Numbered from the stretch's first letter, positions 47,225-56,216 are shown. The stretch is 64,000 nucleotides of DNA from Novipirellula aureliae (GCF_007860185.1 NZ_SJPY01000002.1:899775-963774); one strand, 5' to 3'. Notes: generated from the letters alone by a model not told the origin. Translations and numbers: made by a program.

Positions 47225-47404
47225 AGACTGCTGAGACAGCAGCAACCAACCTATGCCGGAGGCCGAAACACAACCTAGGCCGGAGGCCGAAACATCCGCT
47301 GCCGGTGGCGTGAGCCACCGGAATGGATGACAACCGAGCCGCTAGCCCGGAGGGCGACACACCAGCGATGGTGTGTCGGCCTCTGGCCTGAAAACAATGC
47401 TACG

Positions 47405-47547
47405 ACTTCAGTAGTCTCCTTCGGCGGCCCCAGCCGCTTCCGGTACTCTTCAAACTCTTTCAGCCAGACCAAACTGTCATTCCCATTCACGCTGTATCCA
47501 TCATGCGGGCAGACAAACACATTCACCTTCATGCCTGACCCCTTCAT
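47405..47547 (-). pseudogene. Protein-like fragment, family not recognised
   Basis: The minus frame begins MKGSGMKVNVFVCPHDGYS and continues NGNDSLVWLKEFEEYRKRLG, PPKETT, then dissolves into repeat sequence. It looks like a real C-terminal or internal piece of a gene broken by the repeats beside it. Confidence 0.35.
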
Positions 47548-47603
47548 GATCGAGGCCCTTCATGATCGAGGCCCTTCATGATCGAGGCCCTTCATGATCG
47601 AGG
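47540..47603. repeat. 16-bp tandem repeat, four exact copies
   Basis: CCCTTCATGATCGAGG is repeated at 47540, 47556, 47572 and 47588, followed by a partial copy. It ends 23 bp before the stop of the beta-helix/TIM gene. The centre TCATGA is palindromic. Confidence 0.92.
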
Positions 47604-47625
47604 CCCTTCACATTGCAAACCGAAC

Positions 47626-50600
47626 CTACCTCGATCGCCGCCCCGTTGCCTGCTGGTCCGCGGCTCGCGCTTCGGAGGTGAAGAGAACATCCGAAGCGGC
47701 CCCCTTCCCCTGGATCGTTGCCGTCTTATTCTCCAAATCAACCCGCACGCTTAGGTTCTCGAACTCACGTGTATACACCCACCCATCGCGAACCGCTTTG
47801 TCCAGTGGCTTGCCGGGAACTAGATCATATTCTGGAAAGTCAGAGAGCATGCCCTTGGTCTTCGCGTAGCCCGAGTTCATGATGAAGTAACTGTCGGGAC
47901 CATACAACAACAGAAACGCAGCAAAGGAAAACGTAATGTTACTGCGGGAATCGCCCCAACCGGAGCTACAGCGTGGCACGATTAACTTGCCGCTGTCGAC
48001 TTCCAACAACGCATCCAACATCGTTGCCGCAGCCTCCTTTGTATTTTGCGGACTGGTCAGAAAGAGCTCCACAAAAACCCCACTTGCATGCTCCAACACC
48101 TCCGCGCCGCCCTGAAGAACACCTTCAGAGGGTGCCCTGTATCCATTGTAGAGAACAATCTTTTCGTCGCCGATCTTTGCCCGCAGTTCATCCAAAGCCT
48201 TGCACAATCCATCCATTAAACCAGACACATCTGCTTTCGGAACCGCATCGATAAAGACACCATCCAAGTCACCTCGCTGAATACAGTCGGCAATGGAATC
48301 GACCCACCACTTTCGGCAATTCGGATTATTTAGGTCGTAGATTTCATATTTCGTGCCGCTTCCAACCGTCCAGATCCTGTGCACCCACTCCGGATGTTGG
48401 TTAAACTCCTGATTGGATTCATAGAAGGCGTCGTAGTTCATGACGGCGTTCCAGTACAGCAGCACCTTCATATCCGGATTAATGGCCTTTAACTTTTTCG
48501 CCGTTCCGATCGTCGCCGCCTCCGTATTGGGCTTAGGGCCATACTCCGCATAGGCATGCCTCTTTTCGACCGTAAATATGGAGTAGTTGTTTGCGATATA
48601 CTCATACTCCTCCGCCGTGAAATCATGCGGCTCGCTATAGCCATGCCCATACCGCTGAATGCGTTCGGTGTATCCATCGCCGCCCGACGTGGATGCCTCG
48701 GAATCGACTCTCCCCATCTTTGACGTATCGAGGGGTTCAATGCCTAGCTTCGAAGCTGGACTGCCGGGCTTAAAGCGAAAGTCTCCATTCGCCGGGTCCA
48801 CAAACATAGGGTCCCCAACCAGGCTGGACTTCTCTAATCCTGCCGCCCGCATCTTCGCAAAATGCTCATCCATCCATTTCGGGTCTGTCGGATGATAATA
48901 CAGATTCGAATCCATATCCGTATCAACAAGCTTCGGCACCGGCTTCCCTAAATTGTCCGGGATACGAACCCGCTCGTTATGCGCCTTTCCACCCTCTGGA
49001 TGGGACACAATAATATTGCGATGCACTTTGGAGCCCGGCACGGGAACCCATTCATAACTGAGGTATCCACTCGATGGCACAACCGCGGGCGCGACAATAA
49101 AATTATTGACGATATCATTGACACCCTTCGAAGCGATTCCCGCGGAAAACCCGCCATTATTATAGAGGACATTTCCGTAGATCAGCGTCTCATACTGATC
49201 ATCATCGCATCGGATCGCTGCCGGTAACGACAACGCACGATTATCATGCAGATAGTTGTAGCGGAGAATATTGCCTGTCCCGGTTCCCGACACATAAATG
49301 CCGTTCCCGTCGGAAAGCAACTCAACGGAGTGCGAAATTTCGTTGTATTCAAACAGATTGTGCCGGGCATGATTGTATTTTTCGCGTGCCTTCCAACTCT
49401 CATAGCCATCGCGTTTTACGGTTTTGTCCGCCTCCGCGATCTCATGCTGGCGAACGGTGCGTCCGCCCTCCCCGTTCAAACTCCGGGTCGGCTCCACACG
49501 CGTCGTAATCAACACCGCCGCATAACCGCTATGCGATAGCTCGTTATGCACCATCCGGTTATGACCACTTTGCCAGGCCCAAATCCCTGGCGAATGCCAA
49601 GTAATCTCACTGAAATGATGGATATAGTTATTGACAACATCATTGTGATGGTTGACATCTTTCGTACCCGGGCCATACCCCGCCAAAAGAATGCCCGCCT
49701 CACCTAAATGCGCCAGCTCACAGTTAGCAATGCGGTTGCGTTGCGCATGTAAATCCAACCGCACCCCGGAACCACCCGAATGCATAAACGAACAATCAAC
49801 CACCTGGCACGATTCGGCTCCGCGGAAACGGAGCATCGCTGTCGGCCGGTCGAACAGATCCCAATCGTGCTGCATTCCCCACCCAAGGCGGGTGTCATCG
49901 GTCGTCCATGCCCAACGATCCGCATGCGTAAACGTCAGCCCCTCAAAAGCAATGCCCCGCACCGGAATATCGGTGGAGCCCTCATAATCAATCTGTCCTT
50001 CCACCCGGATTAACTCACTAACACTTGGCGCAAGAATCCCTCGCGGCGAACCATCTCCAGCCGGATCGGACGGCCACAAATAGATCTTTCGTGTCTGGGT
50101 ATTCACCACCCATTCACCGGGCTCGTCCAACGCTTCCAAAATATTCTCAACCCATACGGTTGACCCAGAAGGATTGTGAACCCACTTGGGAAGCGGCCCC
50201 ATCCCATAGGTTGCCGAAACGCCCGTCGTCGCAACCCCCGAAGCGGGATCCACCGAAGCCAGCGGCAGCATATTGATCACCCAGGGACGGGATGGGCGAA
50301 CCTGAACCTCCACATCCTCAAGATTCTCCCAGTTCTTCAATGCCCCTTCCGGGAAATGCAACGTGCGATGATCGCCGGCCTTTGTGTAATCAAACCCTGA
50401 ATTCCGAGCACGATTCAAACGGCCCGTTCCATCATACAGCGTATAAAACCGATCCAGCCCCTGGGGCAGGTCAGCAACCCAAACCTTGCCAGCCGCTTTC
50501 GCTGGCAGACCCACAGGCGCCGATGCCAATCGTGTCCAGCCCGTTACTGGAACCCCTCCGCTCACAACCGGGTGCTCCCCAGGATACGCCGCAAACGTCA

Positions 50601-50931
50601 AATAAGGATCCATGATATCGCCAGCACCATACTGCTCGAGAGCACTGCTGCTCAAGGAAGCAGGAGCCCCATCTTCAAGCCCCAACACCAAGGTTTGGTT
50701 CAGTTGATGCCGTCCTTCGCGCAAAACAATCCTCACAGGATCGGCATACCCCGACTGACGCAATTCCCTCACTGCTTTTAGAGCATCCGGCAACGATCCA
50801 TACGGAGCCTCCAGGCTGCCATTTGCACCCACATTTTCCAAAGTGGACACATACAATTCTTTCGCGATTCCTTGCTGGCCTCCCAAAAGAAGCAACAAAA
50901 CAATCACCACATAAAGCACTCGATTTCTCAT
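47626..50931 (-). CDS. GH141-like beta-helix fused to a GHL15-like TIM barrel, paralogue 2
   Basis: 1101 residues with AAGAGAA before the ATG; signal peptide ends QGIAK. The N-terminal 730 residues follow the 28648-32025 protein closely (LREGRHQLNQTLVLGLEDGA, GEWVVNTQTRKIYLWPSD, FSEITWHSPGIWAWQSGH, LPAAIRCDDDQYETLIYGN). After a linker of about 20 residues (SEASTSGGDGY) comes the TIM module: NNYSIFTVEKRHAYAEYG, MKVLLYWNAVMNYD, NNPNCRKWWVDSI, LDGVFIDAVPK, KIVLYNGYR, VYTREFENLSVRVD. The module is more diverged than the helix part, so the two halves evolved at different speeds. It is the first enzyme gene after the sigma/FecR pair. Confidence 0.86.
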   Translation of the reverse strand: MRNRVLYVVIVLLLLLGGQQGIAKELYVSTLENVGANGSLEAPYGSLPDALKAVRELRQSGYADPVRIVLREGRHQLNQTLVLGLEDGAPASLSSSALEQYGAGDIMDPYLTFAAYPGEHPVVSGGVPVTGWTRLASAPVGLPAKAAGKVWVADLPQGLDRFYTLYDGTGRLNRARNSGFDYTKAGDHRTLHFPEGALKNWENLEDVEVQVRPSRPWVINMLPLASVDPASGVATTGVSATYGMGPLPKWVHNPSGSTVWVENILEALDEPGEWVVNTQTRKIYLWPSDPAGDGSPRGILAPSVSELIRVEGQIDYEGSTDIPVRGIAFEGLTFTHADRWAWTTDDTRLGWGMQHDWDLFDRPTAMLRFRGAESCQVVDCSFMHSGGSGVRLDLHAQRNRIANCELAHLGEAGILLAGYGPGTKDVNHHNDVVNNYIHHFSEITWHSPGIWAWQSGHNRMVHNELSHSGYAAVLITTRVEPTRSLNGEGGRTVRQHEIAEADKTVKRDGYESWKAREKYNHARHNLFEYNEISHSVELLSDGNGIYVSGTGTGNILRYNYLHDNRALSLPAAIRCDDDQYETLIYGNVLYNNGGFSAGIASKGVNDIVNNFIVAPAVVPSSGYLSYEWVPVPGSKVHRNIIVSHPEGGKAHNERVRIPDNLGKPVPKLVDTDMDSNLYYHPTDPKWMDEHFAKMRAAGLEKSSLVGDPMFVDPANGDFRFKPGSPASKLGIEPLDTSKMGRVDSEASTSGGDGYTERIQRYGHGYSEPHDFTAEEYEYIANNYSIFTVEKRHAYAEYGPKPNTEAATIGTAKKLKAINPDMKVLLYWNAVMNYDAFYESNQEFNQHPEWVHRIWTVGSGTKYEIYDLNNPNCRKWWVDSIADCIQRGDLDGVFIDAVPKADVSGLMDGLCKALDELRAKIGDEKIVLYNGYRAPSEGVLQGGAEVLEHASGVFVELFLTSPQNTKEAAATMLDALLEVDSGKLIVPRCSSGWGDSRSNITFSFAAFLLLYGPDSYFIMNSGYAKTKGMLSDFPEYDLVPGKPLDKAVRDGWVYTREFENLSVRVDLENKTATIQGKGAASDVLFTSEARAADQQATGRRSR

Positions 50932-51191
50932 TCTAATTCTCTTGATTTCATGCGACGTAGCCTAAATGGGTTCAAATCTCCTCATCGGTGAACGCGGTGT
51001 CCCTGCGGATACGCACACACAAGGGGAACCGTACTCCAATTGAACGCAGGAACATGGTAGGCACGCAACTAGATCAACACTTCAAAGCGAAATTTGGAAA
51101 AAAATCTGTAGAATTTCTTGAATCTGTTTAGACATTTTCGGAAAGAACGCACTAGGCCGAGCTCCCTGTACCGGATGAAGGTAGTGTCAGG

Positions 51192-52808
51192 CTATAGTCG
51201 CGAGTCTCTGTACAATTCAGAAATCTGCTCTGCATCGAGCGCAACTTTCCAGACCGTCATTTCGTCGATCCGGCCACAAAAATTACGCACCGGCCTAGAG
51301 CGATTCAGTTGATCGGGAACCCCCATCCAATTGCCAATGTCCCCCAAACCAATCTTCACGGTTTGGTGTTCCTTGATGGTGTGCCTTGAAATCTCATCGC
51401 CATCAAGGTAGTGACGCACCTCACGGCCAGGGCCGTCGTAGACGCTGCAAACGAAACTCCAGGCCCCAATTCGGCGCGGATTCAAAAACGGTGGTGACGA
51501 ACAACTAATCGCGTTTTCACCATAGGACTCCGAAGTCCGAACACTCAATCGAAGTGCACCGTCCCTTCTGATCTGCCAATGCAATCGCCCCAGTTCATGC
51601 CCATCGGTGAGCAACAGCGATTGCTGACGATCGGGCGCCGCATCGACTCGAATCCAGGCCATTATGGTCAGCGAATCGAATTCACCTGGAATGTTGACGC
51701 GAACACGATCACCTGGCCGAGTGAATGCCAACGCCCCCTTGCCCACCCAACGCCCATCAGCCCGCTTAGCGCCAACGATGGTTCCGTCACCTTGCTGTTG
51801 CTTCGAACCAATGAGCTTGTCGGGCGAGTCGGATTCAAAATCAAAACGCGCCGCAATACGAGGATCATTCACCAGTGACTGATTCAACATTTTCCACCGG
51901 GCGTATCGCTTTTGCGAAGCGGATTCGTTCCGCAGACGGAATTCTTCAAATGACGGGAAGCTGTGGGGATCAGCTGCAATCGCCGAAGTTTCACCCGCCG
52001 CTGACTTAGATAGACCACTGCCGCCGTGCAGCGGTTGCCGTTGTTTTAGCCAGCGTTTACCGTCGGGCGGATACAGCTCCACCTTACCGTCGAACACTTG
52101 CACCTCCGATCGCCCATCCTTACCAACTTCCAGTCCGAACTCCGTTCCGAGGTCTACCAACTCGAACTGGGGCGATATCACACTAAAACCTTCTGCGTGT
52201 GGCGGAACGAACGCTCTCAACTTTCCACTGTGGAAAATCGCTTGGTTGGAAGAAACAATCTCCAGTGATACCGAACCTTCGGTAATCAACCTCGCACCAC
52301 TGTAAAATTCAATCAAGACCATGCCACTATCTATCTTCAGTTGCCCCGGCGACAAGATACTTCCCGACGATGGCGGATCGCTCATCGCCCACTCTGCATC
52401 CACCGCGTGAACAAGGACAGCAACGCCATCATCCATAAGCTCACTCGCCGCAGCAGCGACCTCGCCCATCTCAAGCCCGGTGGCCGTTCCGCTCGCGATC
52501 AGCGCGAGTGATTTGCGTCCCAACAGAGCCCCAAACGCAATGAGTAGTATAGCTGCGGCCAGCGCCAGCAAAGTCGCCGCCCGACGCTCCAACAGCCCCG
52601 CAAACACGCCGGATTTTTGTTGGATACTCACCTCACTGCGCAGGGCCAGCTCATCGTGCAGATCCAAATAGTGCACGTATCGCCTACGAGCGTTCGCGTC
52701 GGATTTCAAAACTTGATCCAGCGCCAATTTTTCATCAGCGGAAACGTCGCCTTCTACCAACTTCGATAGCAATCGATCCAAGTCTCGGTTCAATTTAGGA
52801 TCAGCCAT
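51192..52808 (-). CDS. FecR-like membrane protein with C-terminal LamG domain
   Basis: 538 residues. The N-terminal cytoplasmic part (about 1-70, LNRDLDRLLSKLVEGDVSAD) resembles anti-sigma regions. One membrane helix follows (about 75-95). A FecR-like domain covers roughly 150-260 (FYSGARLITEGSVSLEIVSS, FELVDLGTEFGLEVGKDGRS, VQVFDGKVELYPPDGK). From about 330 a LamG/concanavalin-like domain makes up the C-terminus (GKGALAFTRPGDRVRV, SLTIMAWIRVDA, RHYLDGDEI, CGRIDEMTVWKVALDAEQ). The protein should hold its sigma factor inactive until the outer domain meets a glycan. It overlaps the sigma gene by 8 bp and precedes the enzyme cluster. Confidence 0.85.
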   Translation of the reverse strand: MADPKLNRDLDRLLSKLVEGDVSADEKLALDQVLKSDANARRRYVHYLDLHDELALRSEVSIQQKSGVFAGLLERRAATLLALAAAILLIAFGALLGRKSLALIASGTATGLEMGEVAAAASELMDDGVAVLVHAVDAEWAMSDPPSSGSILSPGQLKIDSGMVLIEFYSGARLITEGSVSLEIVSSNQAIFHSGKLRAFVPPHAEGFSVISPQFELVDLGTEFGLEVGKDGRSEVQVFDGKVELYPPDGKRWLKQRQPLHGGSGLSKSAAGETSAIAADPHSFPSFEEFRLRNESASQKRYARWKMLNQSLVNDPRIAARFDFESDSPDKLIGSKQQQGDGTIVGAKRADGRWVGKGALAFTRPGDRVRVNIPGEFDSLTIMAWIRVDAAPDRQQSLLLTDGHELGRLHWQIRRDGALRLSVRTSESYGENAISCSSPPFLNPRRIGAWSFVCSVYDGPGREVRHYLDGDEISRHTIKEHQTVKIGLGDIGNWMGVPDQLNRSRPVRNFCGRIDEMTVWKVALDAEQISELYRDSRL

Positions 52809-53328
52809 TTTGCCACCCTTGGTTTGCTATTGAGCGTTCGATGCAATCCATCAGCATTCCACGCAGCTTTTCAATACGATAATACAACTTGTGTCCACTA
52901 ACGCCTTGGTCTTCGGCTAGTTGTTTGACCGAAGCTTGCTGGCGATAACGACTGTAAATCAGATTGCGATCCTTCAGCGGCAATTTCTCTAAGCAGCGAT
53001 CCAAACTCATCCGGCGAAGTTCCATCACTGGCATTTCTTCGGCGATCGTGTCGGCAACCAACGCCAGCGTTTCATCAGAAAAGACTAAGCGATCACGCAT
53101 TTGTCGCTGACGCCACGCCAGCACTTCGATGTACGCAAAGCGAATGGCCCAACCGATGAAAGGCCGCTGGCGATCGTACTGGTCAAACTTTCGCCACAAA
53201 CCTGTCGCCGTCAGCTGCAAAATATCATCCACATCTGCCGTGCAGGGCACCAGCTTAAATACATACCGCTGCACATCCGCCTGATGCTGGGTCCAATAGC
53301 CGACAAATTCTTCCGTAACATCTACCAT
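52801..53328 (-). CDS. ECF sigma factor, Rhodopirellula/Verrucomicrobium family
   Basis: 175 residues from the ATG at 53328 with GGAG upstream. Region 2: RYVFKLVPCTADVDDILQLT then FIGWAIRFAYIEVLAWRQRQ. Region 4: LPLKDRNLIYSRYRQQASVK then QLAEDQGVSGHKLYYRIEKL. This arrangement fits the ECF family described from Rhodopirellula and Verrucomicrobium. It heads a 30-kb run of same-strand genes and overlaps the FecR-LamG gene, so the pair is the likely switch of the fucan-degradation cluster. Confidence 0.88.
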   Translation of the reverse strand: MVDVTEEFVGYWTQHQADVQRYVFKLVPCTADVDDILQLTATGLWRKFDQYDRQRPFIGWAIRFAYIEVLAWRQRQMRDRLVFSDETLALVADTIAEEMPVMELRRMSLDRCLEKLPLKDRNLIYSRYRQQASVKQLAEDQGVSGHKLYYRIEKLRGMLMDCIERSIANQGWQNG

Positions 53329-53974
53329 CAATGACTCCGGGAGCTACTCCTATTCACTTCTATTCAAACACTGGCGGGCCAATTCAGACGGCAAAACTGA
53401 AAATTTCTTGAAAAACGGACCAGTCTGTTGACCGTGAAGTTGGTAAAGCCTACTTCCTCGTTCGCCATGCGGTCGATCGAAAGCGTCTGGCAAAACTAAC
53501 TTCCGTAGAAACTCTGCTCTTTATAATTCAGCAAAGGTGTTAGTGACAAATGGTGCTGTTCACGTAATTTCACGTAATTTCACGACATTTCACGTAAATT
53601 CACGTAATTTCCGAAAATGTGGCGAGCGCCGCTTGGTGCCGCTTTCAAGCCGCTTCGCCCAAAGAGCAAGGCCATTTTGAGGAGCCACAAAGCATTTTGA
53701 CAAAGTCTGTTATTCGACTGAAGAAGACGAACCAGGACTGACAAAAACGTTCCATCGCCAGTCCTAATGGCTTAAACCTTTCGAGGCGATCACACCACTG
53801 CTCGGCGGTGGTTGAATCGGGGAACACGTTTCACCTGAGTTTCTCCTGAAAGCGGACAGTTGATCGAAACTCACCACGCTAACGTGATCGTCAACGTGGG
53901 CAAATAGAACGCTTACCTCATGCGGGAACTCCAGTTTTTCCGGACCATTTTAGCCTGTCCCCTCATTGCTCCAC
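53329..53974. other. 646-bp gap upstream of the sigma gene
   Basis: It holds the 10-bp repeat array at 53561-53610. A minus-strand frame at 53645-53827 (FPDSTTAEQW at its start) faintly resembles the N-terminus of IS1595-type transposases but lacks the zinc-binding cysteines. Nothing else is recognised. Confidence 0.5.
53561..53610. promoter_or_regulatory. Five 10-bp repeats, possible protein-binding array
   Basis: CACGTAATTT at 53561, 53571 and 53601, CACGACATTT at 53581 and CACGTAAATT at 53591, head to tail with no spacer. The period equals about one helix turn, so a regulator could bind on one face. The array lies 233 bp upstream of the sigma factor start. Confidence 0.5.
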
Positions 53975-55360
53975 CTAATTGCTCCACCGACTACCAAAGG
54001 ATGCCGCTTCTTGGACTATTTCAGTATCCGACAAAGATCCATCGTAAATAACCACATCATCCACCAGTCCGTCGAGTGTTTCTGAGGTACTATGATTCGT
54101 AAAGTGGAAATTTTTATCCCGCTCTATCGCTTGTGAAGCAATCACATCCAGTATGAAATCTTCCGGAATCTTGACTTCCGGCAGCAGCTTGCCATTAAAC
54201 CAGATTTTAACGACTCCCTCATACAGATCGACCGAGGTCAGAACACGGTTCCATTCGTTTAAGGAGACTTCGGCACCCGATAGAGTGTGAGCAAAACGAC
54301 CGTTGTTCAGAAACAGTTCTATTTTCCCGTCCTGATTGCACCTAAGACCGAACCAGCGAAAGCTTCTGCCACCGACAACGATTGTCGTTGATTTACTGGC
54401 AACATCGGCGTGTTCACGTATTAAAAATTCCTGTCCAATACTGAACTGGGTGTACAGCAAATCCGCTAAGGAGAGGCTTGCTCGATACCCACCGTCCCTG
54501 GGGAAATAATGGCCGTTGAGGTTTAACGCTCCGTCTTCGTAAGTCGTGTTCTCCAGAGTAAAGGCAGGACTCTCCTCGAGCGAATCATCCGCTGTAGAAT
54601 CAAATGTATAGTGAGCAATTTGGGTCGTTTTGTGACCTTCATCAAGAGGGGGAAATTTTTCCTGAAGAGCCCTGGTGTATGTTTGGATTTTGTTTTGAAG
54701 TTCTATTTGGGCTTCATTGGCTTGCTTTGCCAATATCTTGGCGTTCGCTGCCACCAACTCGTCCAGCTTTCGTTTGTTTGTAAATAACTCAGCAACATCC
54801 TCCGGTGTCGATTGGATGGCCTCGCGAGCATTATCGATGACAAGCTGGCCTTCCGAAGAGAGGATGACTAAACGCGGTATGCTTGTTGCCTTATACTTGT
54901 CCTTTAGATTGTTGGATTGAGTATTCTTGCCGTTGGCCCATTTCGTTGTCGGAAAGGGCATGTCGTATTCTTTCATATATTCCAACTGTTTTTCTTTCAC
55001 ACCATCTCTGCCAACCAAGACCACTTCGAAATGCTCCTTATATTGATCTTGAAATTCAATCAGATGGGGTGAGAAAAGATGGCAGGGAGCGCACCATGAA
55101 GCCGAGAAATACAATCCAACAAGTTTACCTTCCAGGCGTTCCAAAGGAACATCAACACCATCGGAGTCCATCAAACCATCTGGAAAGAAAGAAGCCCAAT
55201 CTGAAATCGTTTTGTCAGAGGTTTGAATTGTAACATCAGGTTTTTCCAGAGCTCTTTCGCTTTCATTCTTCTTGCATGAACTGGCCGCAAAAACAATGAG
55301 TCCACAACTGAAAAGGATCGGAAGGATTTTAGTTACTGAATTATACTGAGCTTTTTTCAT
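53975..55360 (-). CDS. Thioredoxin-like lipoprotein with C-terminal LamG domain
   Basis: 461 residues from the ATG at 55360. A lipobox (FAASSC) after a hydrophobic stretch predicts membrane anchoring. The TlpA/tryparedoxin-like domain (about 45-195) contains the redox site FSASWCAPCHLFSPHL and the cis-Pro in KATSIPRLVILSSEG. A Lys/Glu-rich helical linker follows (NAKILAKQANEAQIELQNKI). The C-terminal LamG-like domain is IAHYTFDSTADDSL, LNEWNRVLTSVDLYEGVV, LDGLVDDVVIYDGSLSD. The combination of thiol-redox and LamG domains is uncommon and suggests redox service of a glycan-bound partner. It sits upstream of the sigma gene, same strand, 646 bp apart. Confidence 0.85.
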   Translation of the reverse strand: MKKAQYNSVTKILPILFSCGLIVFAASSCKKNESERALEKPDVTIQTSDKTISDWASFFPDGLMDSDGVDVPLERLEGKLVGLYFSASWCAPCHLFSPHLIEFQDQYKEHFEVVLVGRDGVKEKQLEYMKEYDMPFPTTKWANGKNTQSNNLKDKYKATSIPRLVILSSEGQLVIDNAREAIQSTPEDVAELFTNKRKLDELVAANAKILAKQANEAQIELQNKIQTYTRALQEKFPPLDEGHKTTQIAHYTFDSTADDSLEESPAFTLENTTYEDGALNLNGHYFPRDGGYRASLSLADLLYTQFSIGQEFLIREHADVASKSTTIVVGGRSFRWFGLRCNQDGKIELFLNNGRFAHTLSGAEVSLNEWNRVLTSVDLYEGVVKIWFNGKLLPEVKIPEDFILDVIASQAIERDKNFHFTNHSTSETLDGLVDDVVIYDGSLSDTEIVQEAASFGSRWSN

Positions 55361-55940
55361 AACAAAGATTCCCAAAAATCAAACCTGAATGGCTACTTAG
55401 TGCAAAATACAATAAACGTCCACGCCCTGAGGACATGGACATTGAGTTTATCTCTATAGCCCCTTTCTTGATAGCTGTTCAAACTCTGAAATCGGCTGTT
55501 TTGGAAAAAGGGGGGGGAAAATGGTGTGAATCGTAGAATTGAATCACCCTCACTCCATCCAGTATTTCGGATGGCCTAAGGCTTTTGAGCAGCGAACGGT
55601 TCCCTTGCAATTCTCGATCGTTCCGGGCATCCGTTCCGTCACCATCCATGCGACTGCGTTTTATGTGGGATCGGGTAGCAGAGGATGTGGAAGGGACTGA
55701 CGTCGTCGGCCCCAACGAGATCGTATTCGGAATCCGAAAAGCGGTGATTTTTGAACGTTCGGGCAAGCCAAAACATGCAGGCGGCCGACGTTCACTTCAT
55801 GATGTCTCCTGCGTCCGCGAAACGGAAAAGAAATCCCGTCGGAGGCGAAAAAAAATAGATGAGGACGAATCCGGTTTGGGACAGTCCCGGGATTTTTGAA
55901 AGGCCAAAGTCAGATCGTAGCAAGGACTCCAGCGCAGTCA

Positions 55941-56216
55941 GGGCAAAGGCCGTGTAGCTGGTTGCGAATTCTTGTAGCCGATCCCATCGACCCAGACACC
56001 ATCGGGCCAGACACCATCGGGCCAGACACCATCGGGCCAGACACCATCGGGCCAGACACCATCGGGCCAGACACCATCGGGCCCATAGGAACCAATCGCT
56101 GTCGGTAAGTGCTTAAGGGCATGGGGCACGACGAACCTCGCCGTCTCGTGCTCGGCAACGGCCAGCGCGCCGATCAGGAGCCCCCCGACACAGACAGGAT
56201 TCCAGTCATAGGCGTA
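55941..56216 (-). pseudogene. Heparinase II/III-like fragment with repeat expansion
   Basis: The minus frame reads YDWNPVCVGGLLIGALAVAE, then HALKHLPTAIGSYGPDGVW, the usual sequence of the toroid domain of heparinase II/III-like lyases (compare NWNSVCTSGSLF in the intact gene at 18194). After that PDGVW is repeated six times before VDGIGYKNS, where an intact gene would continue with a single P-E-G-x-GYWxY. The rest is gone. Confidence 0.7.
55993..56082. repeat. 15-bp tandem repeat, six exact copies
   Basis: CAGACACCATCGGGC starts at 55993, 56008, 56023, 56038, 56053 and 56068 without a single difference. It keeps the reading frame of the lyase fragment and encodes Pro-Asp-Gly-Val-Trp on the minus strand. 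Confidence 0.95.

Larger units (their letters stand above)
47073..47625. other. 553-bp gap with gene remnants and small repeats
   Basis: It contains the module fragment at 47135-47224, a second protein-like fragment near 47405-47547, CGGAGGCCGAAACA repeated at about 47257 and 47281, a CCGGTGGC/GCCACCGG hairpin near 47298-47317 and a 16-bp tandem repeat. It looks like debris from deleted genes plus repeat insertion. Confidence 0.6.

Noticed and set aside
23399-53328. Proof of horizontal transfer from Kiritimatiellota-like bacteria
   Set aside because: The gene set recalls such genomes, but base composition and phylogeny could not be computed here, so it remains a suspicion.
53645-53827. IS1595-type transposase N-terminus
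   Set aside because: Only a short phrase (FPDSTTAEQW) is similar; the following zinc-binding cysteines are missing, so chance similarity cannot be excluded.
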